From an uncultured Anaerolineae bacterium (lineage in GTDB: Bacteria > Chloroflexota > Anaerolineae > Promineifilales > Promineifilaceae), in the NCBI GenBank assembly GCA_937943625.1, contig CALEAD010000047.1:1-43317 (forward strand): a DNA stretch of 43,317 nt, given 5' to 3'. Numbering within the stretch: the stretch's first letter is position 1; every line of letters begins with the position of its first letter. A program made the translations under genes and the position numbers. Below are positions 1 through 8,021 of this stretch, in pieces. The notes below the pieces were generated by a model that was given only the letters and a program-made list of their open reading frames with translations, did no database searches and was not told where the DNA came from.

Positions 1-126
1 GACTCATGGCGACCTCGTTGTGAAATGTCGCTATGAGCCTGCCACTATTGAGCAGGTTGTAAAGGTTCGACTTTTATTTTTGGCGATTTTTCATGAAATC
101 GCTTCTGATTGTGCAAAACTTACGTT
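1..126. repeat. Left copy of a 126-bp inverted repeat
   Basis: Bases 1-126 are the exact reverse complement of 43179-43304, with no mismatch by eye. The copy contains a hairpin with 7-bp arms GCGATTT (83-89) and AAATCGC (96-102). It reaches the first base of the window, so its true outer end is unknown. Identity stops at 126, where a GAAAATGAC intergenic repeat module begins. It could be the end of a mobile element, a dispersed repeat, or a repeat at which a sequence assembly ended. No transposase gene is visible beside it. Confidence 0.9.
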
Positions 127-144
127 GAAAATGACGAAAACAAC

Positions 145-238
145 TGCCGACCGCCGGCGGCTGCCTGTGAGTGTAGCCCAAGTTGCCAAACCTGATTGGT
201 AGGTGCAGGTTTGGTAACCTGCACCTACACTTTCATTT
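145..238. repeat. Composite intergenic repeat, copy 1 (heptad-like module plus hairpin module)
   Basis: A GACCGCC-like module (about 145-165) is followed by TGTAGCCCAAGTTGCC and the hairpin module. GTTGCCAAACCTG pairs with CAGGTTTGGTAAC, giving a 13-bp stem with one mismatch. Related copies lie at 5723-5746 (half only), 14670-14740 and 31599-31664. Confidence 0.75.
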
Positions 239-555
239 GTGGTAGAGTGCTGCGGCACGTGCTCTCTCTTTGGGAACGTTTGGTGGTTTGATAGCTGGCC
301 TGTTGGTTGGAAGCAAACCAACCAATGGCCCGGTAGTCACCAATGAAGAGACAAATGCCCCCATCTAGAAACGCGGTAGTGGTGTTGCACCTGCCGGTTT
401 TTTTTTGAGTGATGAGCTTGCGCGTGACTTGTACACCACACAACCACACTATATACTTAAATGAATTGCGAGAAAAGGACAAGAAGGTTTAAGTTTGGTT
501 AGAAAAAGACAGGGCGCAACTTTCCCCTTCTCCCTCCTCGCTCCCCCTTGCCTCT
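239..555. other. Intergenic region without a recognisable gene
   Basis: Nothing convincing is coded here. A small hairpin (GTTGGTT 302-308, AACCAAC 316-322) and an AT-rich patch near 450-465 are visible. The last 35 bases before the promoter are strongly pyrimidine-rich on the + strand. Similar pyrimidine-rich tracts precede the genes at 6079 and 30394. Confidence 0.5.
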
Positions 556-561
556 TACAAT
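556..561 (+). promoter_or_regulatory. Putative -10 element (TACAAT) for a leaderless mRNA
   Basis: TACAAT lies 9 nt before the ATG at 571 and no Shine-Dalgarno sequence intervenes, so transcription would begin at or just before the start codon. No good -35 hexamer is seen. The same arrangement occurs before 30394, 31722 and 40786. Confidence 0.45.
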
Positions 562-570
562 AGACGCATC

Positions 571-1314
571 ATGAACGCTCCCCAACCCATCACCATTTTG
601 CAAACGCCCGTGCATCCGGTGACGATGGCGCAAACGCTAGGTCTGGTGCGGCGCTTCATGGCGCAGCCGCGCCTGCACCAGATTTGCACCACCAACCCGG
701 AATTTGTGATGGCGGCGCAGCGAGACCCTCTCTTTCGCCGCATCCTCTGGGAGGCGGATTTGTGCATCCCCGACGGCGTGGGGCTGCTGCTGGCCGGGCG
801 CTGGCTGGGTACGCCGCTGCCAGCGCGCGTGCCGGGCTCGGCGCTAATTTACCACCTGGCGGAGCTGTGTGCGCGGGAAGGGTGGCGGCCGTTTTTGCTT
901 GGCGCCGCTGAAGGCGTGGCAAAAGAAACGGCGCATATCTTGCAACACATTTACCCGGCGCTGCAAGTAGCCGGTGTTTATGCCGGGTCGCCGGCGCTGG
1001 CAGAAAATGAGGCCATTGTGCAGCGAATCAATGCCAGCAGCGCGGATGTGCTGCTGGTGGCCTATGGCGCGCCGCGCCAGGATAAGTGGATTTACCGCAA
1101 CCGGCAGAAGCTGCCGACGGTGCGCCTGGCCATAGGCGTGGGCGGTTCATTTGATTTTGTCACGGGGCGGGCGAAGCGCGCGCCGCTTTGGGTGCAAAAC
1201 CTGGGGTTGGAGTGGCTGCACCGGCTGGCACATGAACCGTGGCGCTGGCGACGGATGTTGGCGTTGCCGCGCTTTGCCCTGCGAGTGCTGTTTAGCGTGA
1301 AGCATGAAACGTGA
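571..1314 (+). CDS. WecG/TagA/CpsF family glycosyltransferase (GT26)
   Basis: The 247-residue protein is the usual length for this family. It carries the family motifs in order: TTNPEFV at 40-46, PDGVGL at 67-72 with the conserved Asp68, VPGS at 87-90, AYGAPRQDKWI at 164-174, GVGGSFDF at 189-196 and GLEWLHRL at 212-219. Characterised members (TagA, WecG) transfer an N-acetylmannosamine-type sugar to undecaprenyl-PP-GlcNAc on the inner face of the membrane, an early step of teichoic acid, enterobacterial common antigen or exopolysaccharide synthesis. The donor cannot be told from sequence. It stands alone on the + strand, convergent with the mutase gene 24 bp away, and about 19 kb from the polysaccharide cluster it may serve. 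Confidence 0.93.
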   Translation: MNAPQPITILQTPVHPVTMAQTLGLVRRFMAQPRLHQICTTNPEFVMAAQRDPLFRRILWEADLCIPDGVGLLLAGRWLGTPLPARVPGSALIYHLAELCAREGWRPFLLGAAEGVAKETAHILQHIYPALQVAGVYAGSPALAENEAIVQRINASSADVLLVAYGAPRQDKWIYRNRQKLPTVRLAIGVGGSFDFVTGRAKRAPLWVQNLGLEWLHRLAHEPWRWRRMLALPRFALRVLFSVKHET

Positions 1315-1343
1315 GGCGTGGGGCGTGCAGGAAGCACCTCACG
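1310..1343. terminator. Possible bidirectional terminator between convergent genes
   Basis: CGTGAGG (1310-1316) can pair with CCTCACG (1337-1343), and GTGC/GCAC can pair inside the loop. The structure spans the 24-bp gap between the convergent genes and runs into both coding ends. There is no clear T-tract, so this is weak. Confidence 0.25.
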
Positions 1344-3402
1344 CGGCACATTTTGCTTGCAGCCATTGGTTGAGCGCCAGGCAGTCTGCACCCAGGTAGA
1401 TGAACTGGTCTACACCGGCGGCGCGGAACGCCTCAACGTGCGCTTTGGGGTAGCCGGCCAGAATGACGCTGATGACCGGGTTGGCGGCTTTGAGCGCGCG
1501 CGCCAGCGGGGGCACGATTTCTGGGTAGGTTTCGTCGCTGGAGCAAATGACAACGGCCGTTGCCCCATCTGCCAGCGCCGCGGCCACGGCCGTTTCCACA
1601 TCTGCAAACCCCTGCGGATAGACAATCTCGAATCCGCCGACGGCAAAAAAGCCCTGGGCAAAGTCGGCGCGCGCCTTGTGCTGGCGCAGCGGCCCCATGT
1701 TTGCCAGAAAGATGCGCGGACGCTGGGGGGCGGCGTCGGCGGCCAGGCGCAGCTGCTCGAACGGCTCGGCGGCGCGCTGCCAGGGAATGGGCGTAATGGC
1801 GGGCGCAGTTAAATCGGCGTAGTCGGCGCGCAGTACGGCCGTTAGCTGCCCCAGCGTGGCCCCCTGCTGCGCGGCGTTGATGAGAGAAGCGAGGGAGATG
1901 ATGGATGGGGAAGGGGGCACGGAAGATGAAGAAGGGGGAATAGGAAGCGGAGCATGAGGTGCAGGGGGCGTCAGGAGATCATCGGGGTTGGCATAGAGGT
2001 TGGTGCCCACGAGCACGTCTTTGCGCGTGGCCAGGTTTTGGGCGCGGGCAGCGGCCGTTTTGGCCACCTGCGCCTGTACCCAACCTGTTTGCAGGGCAGC
2101 CACCATGCCGCCTTGCCGTTCCACTTCCTGGAAGAGCGCCCAGGCGCGCTGTGCCAGCTGATCTGTCAGCCACTCCACGTACCAGGAGCCGCCTGCCGGG
2201 TCAATCAGGCGGGTCAGGTTTGCCTCTTCTTGCAAAATCACCTGCACGTTGCGGGCAATGCGGCGCGAAAACTCGCGGCGGGAAAGTTCATCTGGTTGCC
2301 CCTGCTCTTCATCAAAGGGGGCGGTGTGCAGGCTGTCTACGCCACCCAGGGCCGCGGCAAATGCCTCGGTGGTCACGCGCAACATGTTCACGTAGGCGTC
2401 GGTGAGGGTTTTGTTGTAGCGTAGGGTACGGCCGTGCAGCGTCAGCTTTTGCCCGCTTTCCCCCACGCCAAAGGCGGCCATCACCTGCGCCCACAGCAGG
2501 CGTGCGGCGCGCAGTTTGGCGATCTCCATAAAAAAGTCGCCGCCAATGCTGAAGGCGGCCTGCATGGCCTGGGCAGCATCGTCGGGGGGGGTGTTTTGTT
2601 CTTGCAGGGCGCGCATGCTGGCAACGGCCGTTGCCAGCACAAAAGCCAGCTCTTGCACGGCGTGCGCTCCACCGTTGGCATAAGGGTAGCCGTGTATGGC
2701 AATGGGGCGCAACTGGGGAGCCAGTTCGCGCAGCCCCTGCACCAGCAGCGCCAGTTCAGCAAACGCTTTGTCTAGGGGCAGGGGCAGTGTGCCGCGCCGC
2801 ACCCATTCCCCCAGGGGGTCGGCTTCCAGGCAGCCGCGCAATTCGGCCAGGTTGACGCCACTTTGCTGCGCGTGTGCCAGCAGGAGCGCCGCCAGCGGCA
2901 GCGCGCCTGCGCCACAACGTATGAAGATGGGCGTTTGCGTCAGATTGACGCCGGCCAGCGTCGTGGCAAAATCGCCCACCGTGTGCAGGGAAACGCCGCC
3001 GCGCCCCACGCTGTTGGGGTCTGCCTGTTGCGGGTCCAGCCCCAGGCGCGTGGGGCGGTCGGGGATGAGGTTAACGGCCGTTTGCCCCCGCGCCAGGTCC
3101 GCCAGCAGCGCCTGATTAAGCTGCTGTGGCGTGCCATAGGCCAGTTCCTGGGCAATCAGCCAAGGCTGTGCCAGGTAACCCTGCGCTTTTGTGCCGCGCA
3201 AGAAGGGGAACTGACCGGGTAGATTATCCAACAGGGGAAGATCGGCAATGTCGTCGGCGTCGTAAATGGGGCGAATAGCAATGCCCTCATACGTCTGGCT
3301 GGTCAGCTTTGCCAGCGGCTTGCCTTTGAGGGAGGTTTCTGCTGCGGCCTGCCAATCGGCGCGGCTGGCGGGGGAAAATTCGGGGAAGAGGGGGTCAGTC
3401 AT
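1339..3402 (-). CDS. Methylmalonyl-CoA mutase small (beta) subunit-like protein
   Basis: The 687-residue protein has the two-domain layout of the mutase family: an N-terminal TIM-barrel domain (about 1-475, with GGVSLHTVGDF at 135-145, AIHGYPYANGGAH at 235-247 and DPAGGSWYVE at 401-410) and a C-terminal Rossmann-like domain (about 560-685). The DxHxxG cobalamin ligand motif is absent: the equivalent stretch at 571-586 (GPLRQHKARADFAQGF) has no histidine at the right spacing. That marks the non-catalytic small subunit (MutA type), which pairs with a B12-binding large subunit to interconvert methylmalonyl-CoA and succinyl-CoA. No large-subunit gene is in the window. The two domains are joined by a Pro/Ser-only linker (478-500). 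The ATG at 3402 is preceded by AAAGG. Confidence 0.88.
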   Translation of the reverse strand: MTDPLFPEFSPASRADWQAAAETSLKGKPLAKLTSQTYEGIAIRPIYDADDIADLPLLDNLPGQFPFLRGTKAQGYLAQPWLIAQELAYGTPQQLNQALLADLARGQTAVNLIPDRPTRLGLDPQQADPNSVGRGGVSLHTVGDFATTLAGVNLTQTPIFIRCGAGALPLAALLLAHAQQSGVNLAELRGCLEADPLGEWVRRGTLPLPLDKAFAELALLVQGLRELAPQLRPIAIHGYPYANGGAHAVQELAFVLATAVASMRALQEQNTPPDDAAQAMQAAFSIGGDFFMEIAKLRAARLLWAQVMAAFGVGESGQKLTLHGRTLRYNKTLTDAYVNMLRVTTEAFAAALGGVDSLHTAPFDEEQGQPDELSRREFSRRIARNVQVILQEEANLTRLIDPAGGSWYVEWLTDQLAQRAWALFQEVERQGGMVAALQTGWVQAQVAKTAAARAQNLATRKDVLVGTNLYANPDDLLTPPAPHAPLPIPPSSSSVPPSPSIISLASLINAAQQGATLGQLTAVLRADYADLTAPAITPIPWQRAAEPFEQLRLAADAAPQRPRIFLANMGPLRQHKARADFAQGFFAVGGFEIVYPQGFADVETAVAAALADGATAVVICSSDETYPEIVPPLARALKAANPVISVILAGYPKAHVEAFRAAGVDQFIYLGADCLALNQWLQAKCAA

Positions 3403-3489
3403 GATTGGGCCTTTTGCTCAGGGAGTGGTCAAATTTGTACAAATCATTTGAACGATACCGGCAATTCTTTACGCGCCACACGCTGGCAT

Positions 3490-4785
3490 TTAGGATGGAT
3501 TTGTCAGGTCGTTTTTGCTGGTGGGCAGGCGCAGGGTTTGGCCGGCATAGATGCGGTATGGGTAGCTGATGCCGTTTAGCTGCGCCAGGGTGGGCCAGTC
3601 CAGGCCATAGCGCATGGCAATGCGAAACAACGAGTCGCCGCGCTGGACGATGTAATTGCCAGGGGTGCTCGAGAGGGCGACGGCCGTTTCCTGTGACGAG
3701 TCTGCGGTGGGCGCGGGCAATTGCAGCACCTGTTGGGGGTAGACAATATAGGCCGGGGGACGCAGGGCGTTCAGGCGCGCGATTTCTTGCCAGTCCAGCC
3801 CCAGGGTGCGCGCAATTTGTATCAGGTGTTCACCGGGCTGTACGGTGTAGGTGGCGGCCGGCACAATGGGGAGCGAGTCGGCAACGGCCGTTGCCGGCTC
3901 TGCCGCGGCGATTTCTGGCTGCATTTGCTCTTTGGGCGGCAGGTGCAGCACCTGCCCTTCATAAATCAGCTCTGGCAGGAGGAGATGGTTGTAAAGGGTC
4001 AGCTCATAGCGCGTTAGCTGAAAGCGGGCGGCAATGGCCAGCAGCGTGTCGCCGGGCTGCACCACATAGCTGTGTGGGGTCTCGGCGGGGAAGGCGGTGG
4101 GCAAAACGGCCGTTTCGACGATCACCGTATCTTCGCCCCACAACACCGCCATGTTACCCAGCACCGCCCAGGAAGTGAGAAAGGCGGTCAGGGCGTGCCA
4201 CTCTACCAGCCCGGTAGAGGCATTGAGCAGGTAAACGGTTGTGGGGTCATAGCCCAGCAAAATCATCGTGTGCTCATAGGCGGCCACAATCACAGTACGG
4301 CCGTCGGCGGCCGTGTAGCTTTGCGCCACGCCGGGCCAGACGTTGCCCACCAGCCAGACAATCACAGGACGGCCGTTGTTGCCCACTTCGTGGCGCAAAT
4401 CTTCCCAACTGAGGTCACGCTGCGCCACCGCATTCAGGCCATACGCCTGCAGCAGAGCCGCTACCGGCGGCGCGTGCACGCCATAGGAATAAGGTGGCAC
4501 GTTGCCCCAGAGGTCGTTTGCTTCACCCACGTACCCCACCTCCGGGTTATCGGCGCGGGGCAGCGCGGCGAGAAACTCTGTTTCGCTGATTTTCACGCCA
4601 AAAAAAGCGGCCCAGTCTACCGCCGAGCGTGATTCACAGGAAAGGTTATATCGCTGCGGCTGCCCCACCACGCCATTGATGTAGGCCGCATCAGGCGGGG
4701 CATTTTGCGCGGCGGCAAACTGCAGCCAGCCTGCCAACAGCAGGGCGGCCAACAAGAGCGCCAACAGCAACAGCCTGTTTTTCAT
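3490..4785 (-). CDS. Secreted C39-like peptidase with three LysM domains
   Basis: 431 residues. A signal peptide (1-26, ending AAAQ) is followed by a papain-like C39_2/YvpB-type domain (about 35-225). Its candidate catalytic residues are Cys50 in YNLSCES, His172 in YEHTMILLGYD and Asn188 or Asp180. Three LysM modules follow, at about 240-283, 313-356 and 378-421, each starting Y(V/I)VQ.GD or YTVQPGE, separated by Ala/Pro/Ser-rich linkers. LysM modules bind peptidoglycan or related glycans, so the protein probably acts at the cell wall. Whether the Cys domain is an active peptidase is unproven. Its ATG overlaps the stop of the upstream TerB-like gene (ATGA), so the two are translationally coupled. 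Confidence 0.85.
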   Translation of the reverse strand: MKNRLLLLALLLAALLLAGWLQFAAAQNAPPDAAYINGVVGQPQRYNLSCESRSAVDWAAFFGVKISETEFLAALPRADNPEVGYVGEANDLWGNVPPYSYGVHAPPVAALLQAYGLNAVAQRDLSWEDLRHEVGNNGRPVIVWLVGNVWPGVAQSYTAADGRTVIVAAYEHTMILLGYDPTTVYLLNASTGLVEWHALTAFLTSWAVLGNMAVLWGEDTVIVETAVLPTAFPAETPHSYVVQPGDTLLAIAARFQLTRYELTLYNHLLLPELIYEGQVLHLPPKEQMQPEIAAAEPATAVADSLPIVPAATYTVQPGEHLIQIARTLGLDWQEIARLNALRPPAYIVYPQQVLQLPAPTADSSQETAVALSSTPGNYIVQRGDSLFRIAMRYGLDWPTLAQLNGISYPYRIYAGQTLRLPTSKNDLTNPS

Positions 4786-5687
4786 AGCCCGGCCTCGGCG
4801 CGCTGCTGCGCCTGGATGTAGCTGCTCTGGCGGATTTGCAGGCTGCGGGCAATATGGCGGATGGTTGCGCTCTCTGCAGCGGCAATGTCGCCATCGGCAG
4901 CGGCCACGCTGAACAGCGCATCCAAAAAGGTGAGCCGCTCCGCCGGTAGGGTGTGGTTGAAGAATTCGCGCGCGGCGCGATAGTAATCTACGTCGTGCGC
5001 GGCCTGCGAGATGGCAATTTCCGCCACCAGTTCAGCTTCTTGGGGAGAAATGCCCCAGTGCTGGGGCAGGGCATGGACAATCGCTTCCCGCTCGCCAGCG
5101 TGTACCTGCTGGTCGGTGTGGGCTATCTGCGCCAGCATTGCACCCGCCAGGCACAGCTTGCGCCAGGTCGCTTCGGGCACGGTGCTGTCGCTCAGGTTCA
5201 GGCGATGGCGCACAGCGTAGAAAAGCTGATTCTTCAGGTAGTCGGCAAACGCCTCTTCGCGGTTGGGGGCGGCCGGGCGGCTGAGCTGGCGCAGCAGTTG
5301 CCCCAGCCTGCTGCGCTGCGGCGATTCCAGGAGCTGGCGAATGGCGGCTACCGCTTCACTCTCATCGGGGGCAATGACCCTATCTACCTGGATGATGTCT
5401 TGCAGGGCGGCAACGGCCGTTGCCACATCATCAGGGTGGCGCAGCAGGGCGTATAGCTCCTCGGCCAGGCGCTGGCGTTCGGCGGCGCTCACCGGGGCAG
5501 CGATGTACATTTCCAGCCGCGCCCAATCCTCCCCGCTAATTGGTTCTGCCTGCTCCGGGCGGTTTTGCGCCAGGTGAAACACCACATCTTTTACCTGTTC
5601 GATTTCGGCAGCGCTCAAGTCGCCATCGGCCCAGGCGACCGCCGCCACGACCTTGCCCAGGGTAAGAATGAGTTGTTTATTAGCCAT
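4782..5687 (-). CDS. Tandem TerB-like domain protein
   Basis: 301 residues with two TerB-like helical domains. The first is near the N-terminus (about 1-100, motif AWADGDLSAAEIEQVKDV). The second is C-terminal (about 180-290), with two acidic motifs, TDQQVHAGEREAI and AADGDIAAAESATIRHI, typical of TerB metal-binding loops. TerB proteins are cytoplasmic, bind divalent metal and are linked to stress and surface-associated complexes; a direct tellurite role should not be assumed. The ATG at 5687 has an AGAGGA ribosome site 6-7 nt upstream. The coupled downstream gene encodes a secreted LysM protein, an unusual partner. Confidence 0.8.
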   Translation of the reverse strand: MANKQLILTLGKVVAAVAWADGDLSAAEIEQVKDVVFHLAQNRPEQAEPISGEDWARLEMYIAAPVSAAERQRLAEELYALLRHPDDVATAVAALQDIIQVDRVIAPDESEAVAAIRQLLESPQRSRLGQLLRQLSRPAAPNREEAFADYLKNQLFYAVRHRLNLSDSTVPEATWRKLCLAGAMLAQIAHTDQQVHAGEREAIVHALPQHWGISPQEAELVAEIAISQAAHDVDYYRAAREFFNHTLPAERLTFLDALFSVAAADGDIAAAESATIRHIARSLQIRQSSYIQAQQRAEAGL

Positions 5688-5722
5688 TGCGTTCCTCTTT
5701 TTGCCTGGTGTTTTCCTGAAAA

Positions 5723-5791
5723 TGTAGCCCAGGTTGCCAAACCTGGTACGTGCTCCCTTGAAAATGACCGCCGACCGCTGTCTGCTGTCTC
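5723..5791. repeat. Intergenic repeat: half hairpin module plus heptad repeat
   Basis: GTAGCCCAGGTTGCC (half of the hairpin module) is followed by CCCTTGAAAATGACC and then a strict 7-bp series from 5767: GACCGCC, GACCGCT, GTCTGCT, GTCT. The module order is the reverse of that at 31571-31664, so the parts move independently. Confidence 0.7.
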
Positions 5792-5859
5792 CCCTGAATC
5801 TTAGCGGAAATAGCGCCTGTCGGTCAACAAAATACCAGTTGCCAGGTCGTCTTTGTGTG

Positions 5860-5875
5860 TTAGACTATTATCTAA
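5860..5875. promoter_or_regulatory. Putative operator (TTAGA-N6-TCTAA)
   Basis: An AT-rich inverted repeat, TTAGA (5860-5864) and TCTAA (5871-5875), lies upstream of the first ABC exporter gene, in the only AT-rich patch of this intergenic region. Several MarR-family operators look like this, and MarR proteins often control drug exporters, but no MarR gene is in the window. Confidence 0.3.
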
Positions 5876-5961
5876 TTTTAGCGTGGTTCACGCTTTCCGG
5901 GAATGGCGCTCCCGACCGCCGATGGTCAACCGCTGATCTGCTTAGAGGATAGTCTGGCCCC

Positions 5962-6004
5962 TGCGGTCTGCTGTCTGTCGTTTGCGGTCTGCAGTCTACC
6001 GTCA
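5962..6004. repeat. Heptad tandem repeat
   Basis: Six units with exact 7-bp spacing: TGCGGTC, TGCTGTC, TGTCGTT, TGCGGTC, TGCAGTC, TACCGTC. It is followed by AGATGAACCATGCCA, a module also seen at 18560-18575. Nothing else in 5688-6078 looks coding. Confidence 0.75.
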
Positions 6005-6078
6005 GAAATTTGTCGGGCGCCGTTTCCAGAGAAGATGAACCATGCCAACAAAATCCTATTCCCTACTCCCTACCCCCG

Positions 6079-7887
6079 ATGTCTCAAGCCTTACCCGCCC
6101 CCGTTACGCTGAAGCAGCCCAATGCCGGGCGGCTGTTGTGGCGGGCCTTCTCATATTTACGGCCGTATGCCCGCCTGGCGCTTGCCTCATACCTGGCCAT
6201 GCTGCTCATCACCGGCTTTGCCCTGCTCATTCCCCAATTTGTGCGTTGGATTGTAGATAATGGCATTCGCCAACAAGATATGCGCGTGCTCACCTGGTCA
6301 GTTCTGGCGCTGCTGGCGCTGACGCTGGTGAAGGGCATCTTCACTTTTTGGCAGCACTGCTGGATTGAAGTGGCCTCACAGGGGGTGGCGTATGATTTGC
6401 GCAACGCCATTCACGACCGGCTGGCGACGCTCTCGTTTTCTTATCACGACCGCGCGGAGACGGGGCAGCTGCTGACGCGGGCGGTGCAAGACGTGGAGCG
6501 CATTCGCTTTCTCACGGGGCGGGCCACCCTGCGCCTGGCCGAGGGGGTGACGCTGCTGCTGGGAACGGCCGTGCTGCTCATCCTCATGAATCCGCAACTG
6601 GCCTTACTCACCCTGCTGACCATGCCGCTGCTGGTGCAGCACGCCTATCAGTTCGGCCGTCGTTTCCGCCCACTTTCTGCCGCTATCCAGCAGCAGCTGG
6701 CTGTGCTTACCACGCGCTTGGAGCAAAACCTGCGCGGCGCGCGCATTGTCAAAGCCTTTGCCCAGGAAGAGGCAGAAATCGGCCGTTTCGACGCGCAAAA
6801 CAATTACTGGTTCACCCTCTCGGCGCGCTCGGCCCAGTTGCAGGCGATGAACACGCCTATGATTGATTTCATTGCCAATGCCAGCACTGTGGCCATCATC
6901 TGGTATGGCGGCTATCTCGTCATCCACAATCAGCTCACGCTCGGGGAATTGGTGGCCTTTTCCACCTACATGGGGCAGCTTATCCAGCCGGTGCGCCGCC
7001 TGGGCATGATTATTCCCGCCCTGGCGATGGCTGCCGCCTCCGCTGAGCGCATTTTTGAAATTTTAGACGCGCGTTCGGAGGTCACCGAGGCGCCCGACGC
7101 TTACGCGCTGCCGCCGGTGAAAGGGGAAGTGCGCTTTGAAAACGTCTCTTTTGCTTACTTTGGCCGGCACAAAGTGCTGGATGACGTTAGCTTTACGGCG
7201 CAGCCGGGGCAGATTGTCGCCCTGTTGGGCGCAACCGGCTCTGGTAAATCTACCATCACCAGCCTGATTCCACGCTTTTATGACGTGAGCAACGGCCGTA
7301 TCCTCATAGACAATCACGACATCTGCCGCGTCACCCTCAACTCCTTGCGCGACCAGATTGGCATTGTGCTGCAAGAAAGCACCCTCTTTGCCGACACCAT
7401 CCGCGCCAACATTGCCTTCGGCTGCCCCGGCGCCAGCGAGGCAGACATCATAGCCGCAGCCAGGGCAGCCCAGGCGCACGACTTTATCATGGAAACGGCC
7501 AACGGCTACGACACCTACGTTGGCGAGCGCGGCATCACCCTTTCCGGCGGGCAGCGGCAGCGCATTGCCATTGCCCGCGCCCTGCTCAAAGACCCGCGCA
7601 TCCTCATTTTGGATGACGCCACCTCCAGCGTAGACACAGAGACCGAGCGGCTGATCCAGCTCGCCCTACAGCGCCTGATGCAGGGGCGCACCTCCTTTGT
7701 CATTGCCCAACGCCTGAGCACCGTGCGCCAGGCCAACCTGATTCTGGTGCTAGAAAAGGGGCGCATTGCTGACGCCGGCACGCATGAAGAGCTGCTGCGC
7801 GCCTCGGAATTGTACGCGCTGATTTACCACAAGCAGCTCAGGCCGCAGGAAGCAGCGTTGCAGGTGGCAGCCTTGCATGAGGAATGA
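6079..7887 (+). CDS. Half-ABC exporter, degenerate-site subunit
   Basis: 602 residues: an N-terminal six-helix ABC membrane domain (about 20-320) and a C-terminal ATPase. Walker A GATGSGKST is at 384-392 and signature LSGGQRQ at 488-494. Two catalytic positions are altered: the Walker B glutamate is Asp (ILILDD, Asp513) and the switch-loop histidine is Gln (VIAQRLS, Gln544). These are the hallmarks of the degenerate subunit of heterodimeric exporters such as TM287/288 or BmrCD. Its partner is probably the gene at 9326, whose Walker B and switch His are intact but whose signature is altered. I chose the ATG at 6079; an in-frame TTG at 6010 would add 23 residues of repeat-derived sequence. Substrates are unknown; lipids or drugs are usual. 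Confidence 0.9.
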   Translation: MSQALPAPVTLKQPNAGRLLWRAFSYLRPYARLALASYLAMLLITGFALLIPQFVRWIVDNGIRQQDMRVLTWSVLALLALTLVKGIFTFWQHCWIEVASQGVAYDLRNAIHDRLATLSFSYHDRAETGQLLTRAVQDVERIRFLTGRATLRLAEGVTLLLGTAVLLILMNPQLALLTLLTMPLLVQHAYQFGRRFRPLSAAIQQQLAVLTTRLEQNLRGARIVKAFAQEEAEIGRFDAQNNYWFTLSARSAQLQAMNTPMIDFIANASTVAIIWYGGYLVIHNQLTLGELVAFSTYMGQLIQPVRRLGMIIPALAMAAASAERIFEILDARSEVTEAPDAYALPPVKGEVRFENVSFAYFGRHKVLDDVSFTAQPGQIVALLGATGSGKSTITSLIPRFYDVSNGRILIDNHDICRVTLNSLRDQIGIVLQESTLFADTIRANIAFGCPGASEADIIAAARAAQAHDFIMETANGYDTYVGERGITLSGGQRQRIAIARALLKDPRILILDDATSSVDTETERLIQLALQRLMQGRTSFVIAQRLSTVRQANLILVLEKGRIADAGTHEELLRASELYALIYHKQLRPQEAALQVAALHEE

Positions 7888-7985
7888 GGTTGGTGGCATG
7901 AGAGCAGGCCTGAGTGCTTCTTGCAAATTGAAAGCAATCACTATTCTGCGCACATTATGGCTATGTTGGCGAAGCGATCGTGAGC

Positions 7986-8013
7986 TTGACCTACTCAAAT
8001 GAATGAGTAAAAT
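7986..8013 (+). promoter_or_regulatory. Promoter with embedded palindrome for the AAA/DUF4143 gene
   Basis: -35 TTGACC (7986-7991) and -10 TAAAAT (8008-8013) are separated by 16 bp. An inverted repeat TACTCA-N6-TGAGTA (7992-8009) fills this spacer exactly, as expected for a repressor operator. The ATG follows 8 nt after the -10, so the mRNA would be leaderless. Confidence 0.5.
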
Positions 8014-8021
8014 TACTAACT

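Noticed and set aside
225..482. An 85-residue minus-strand open frame near the left edge
   Set aside because: It crosses intergenic sequence with a hairpin, has no ribosome site or recognisable domain, and the only repeated part belongs to the repeat family.
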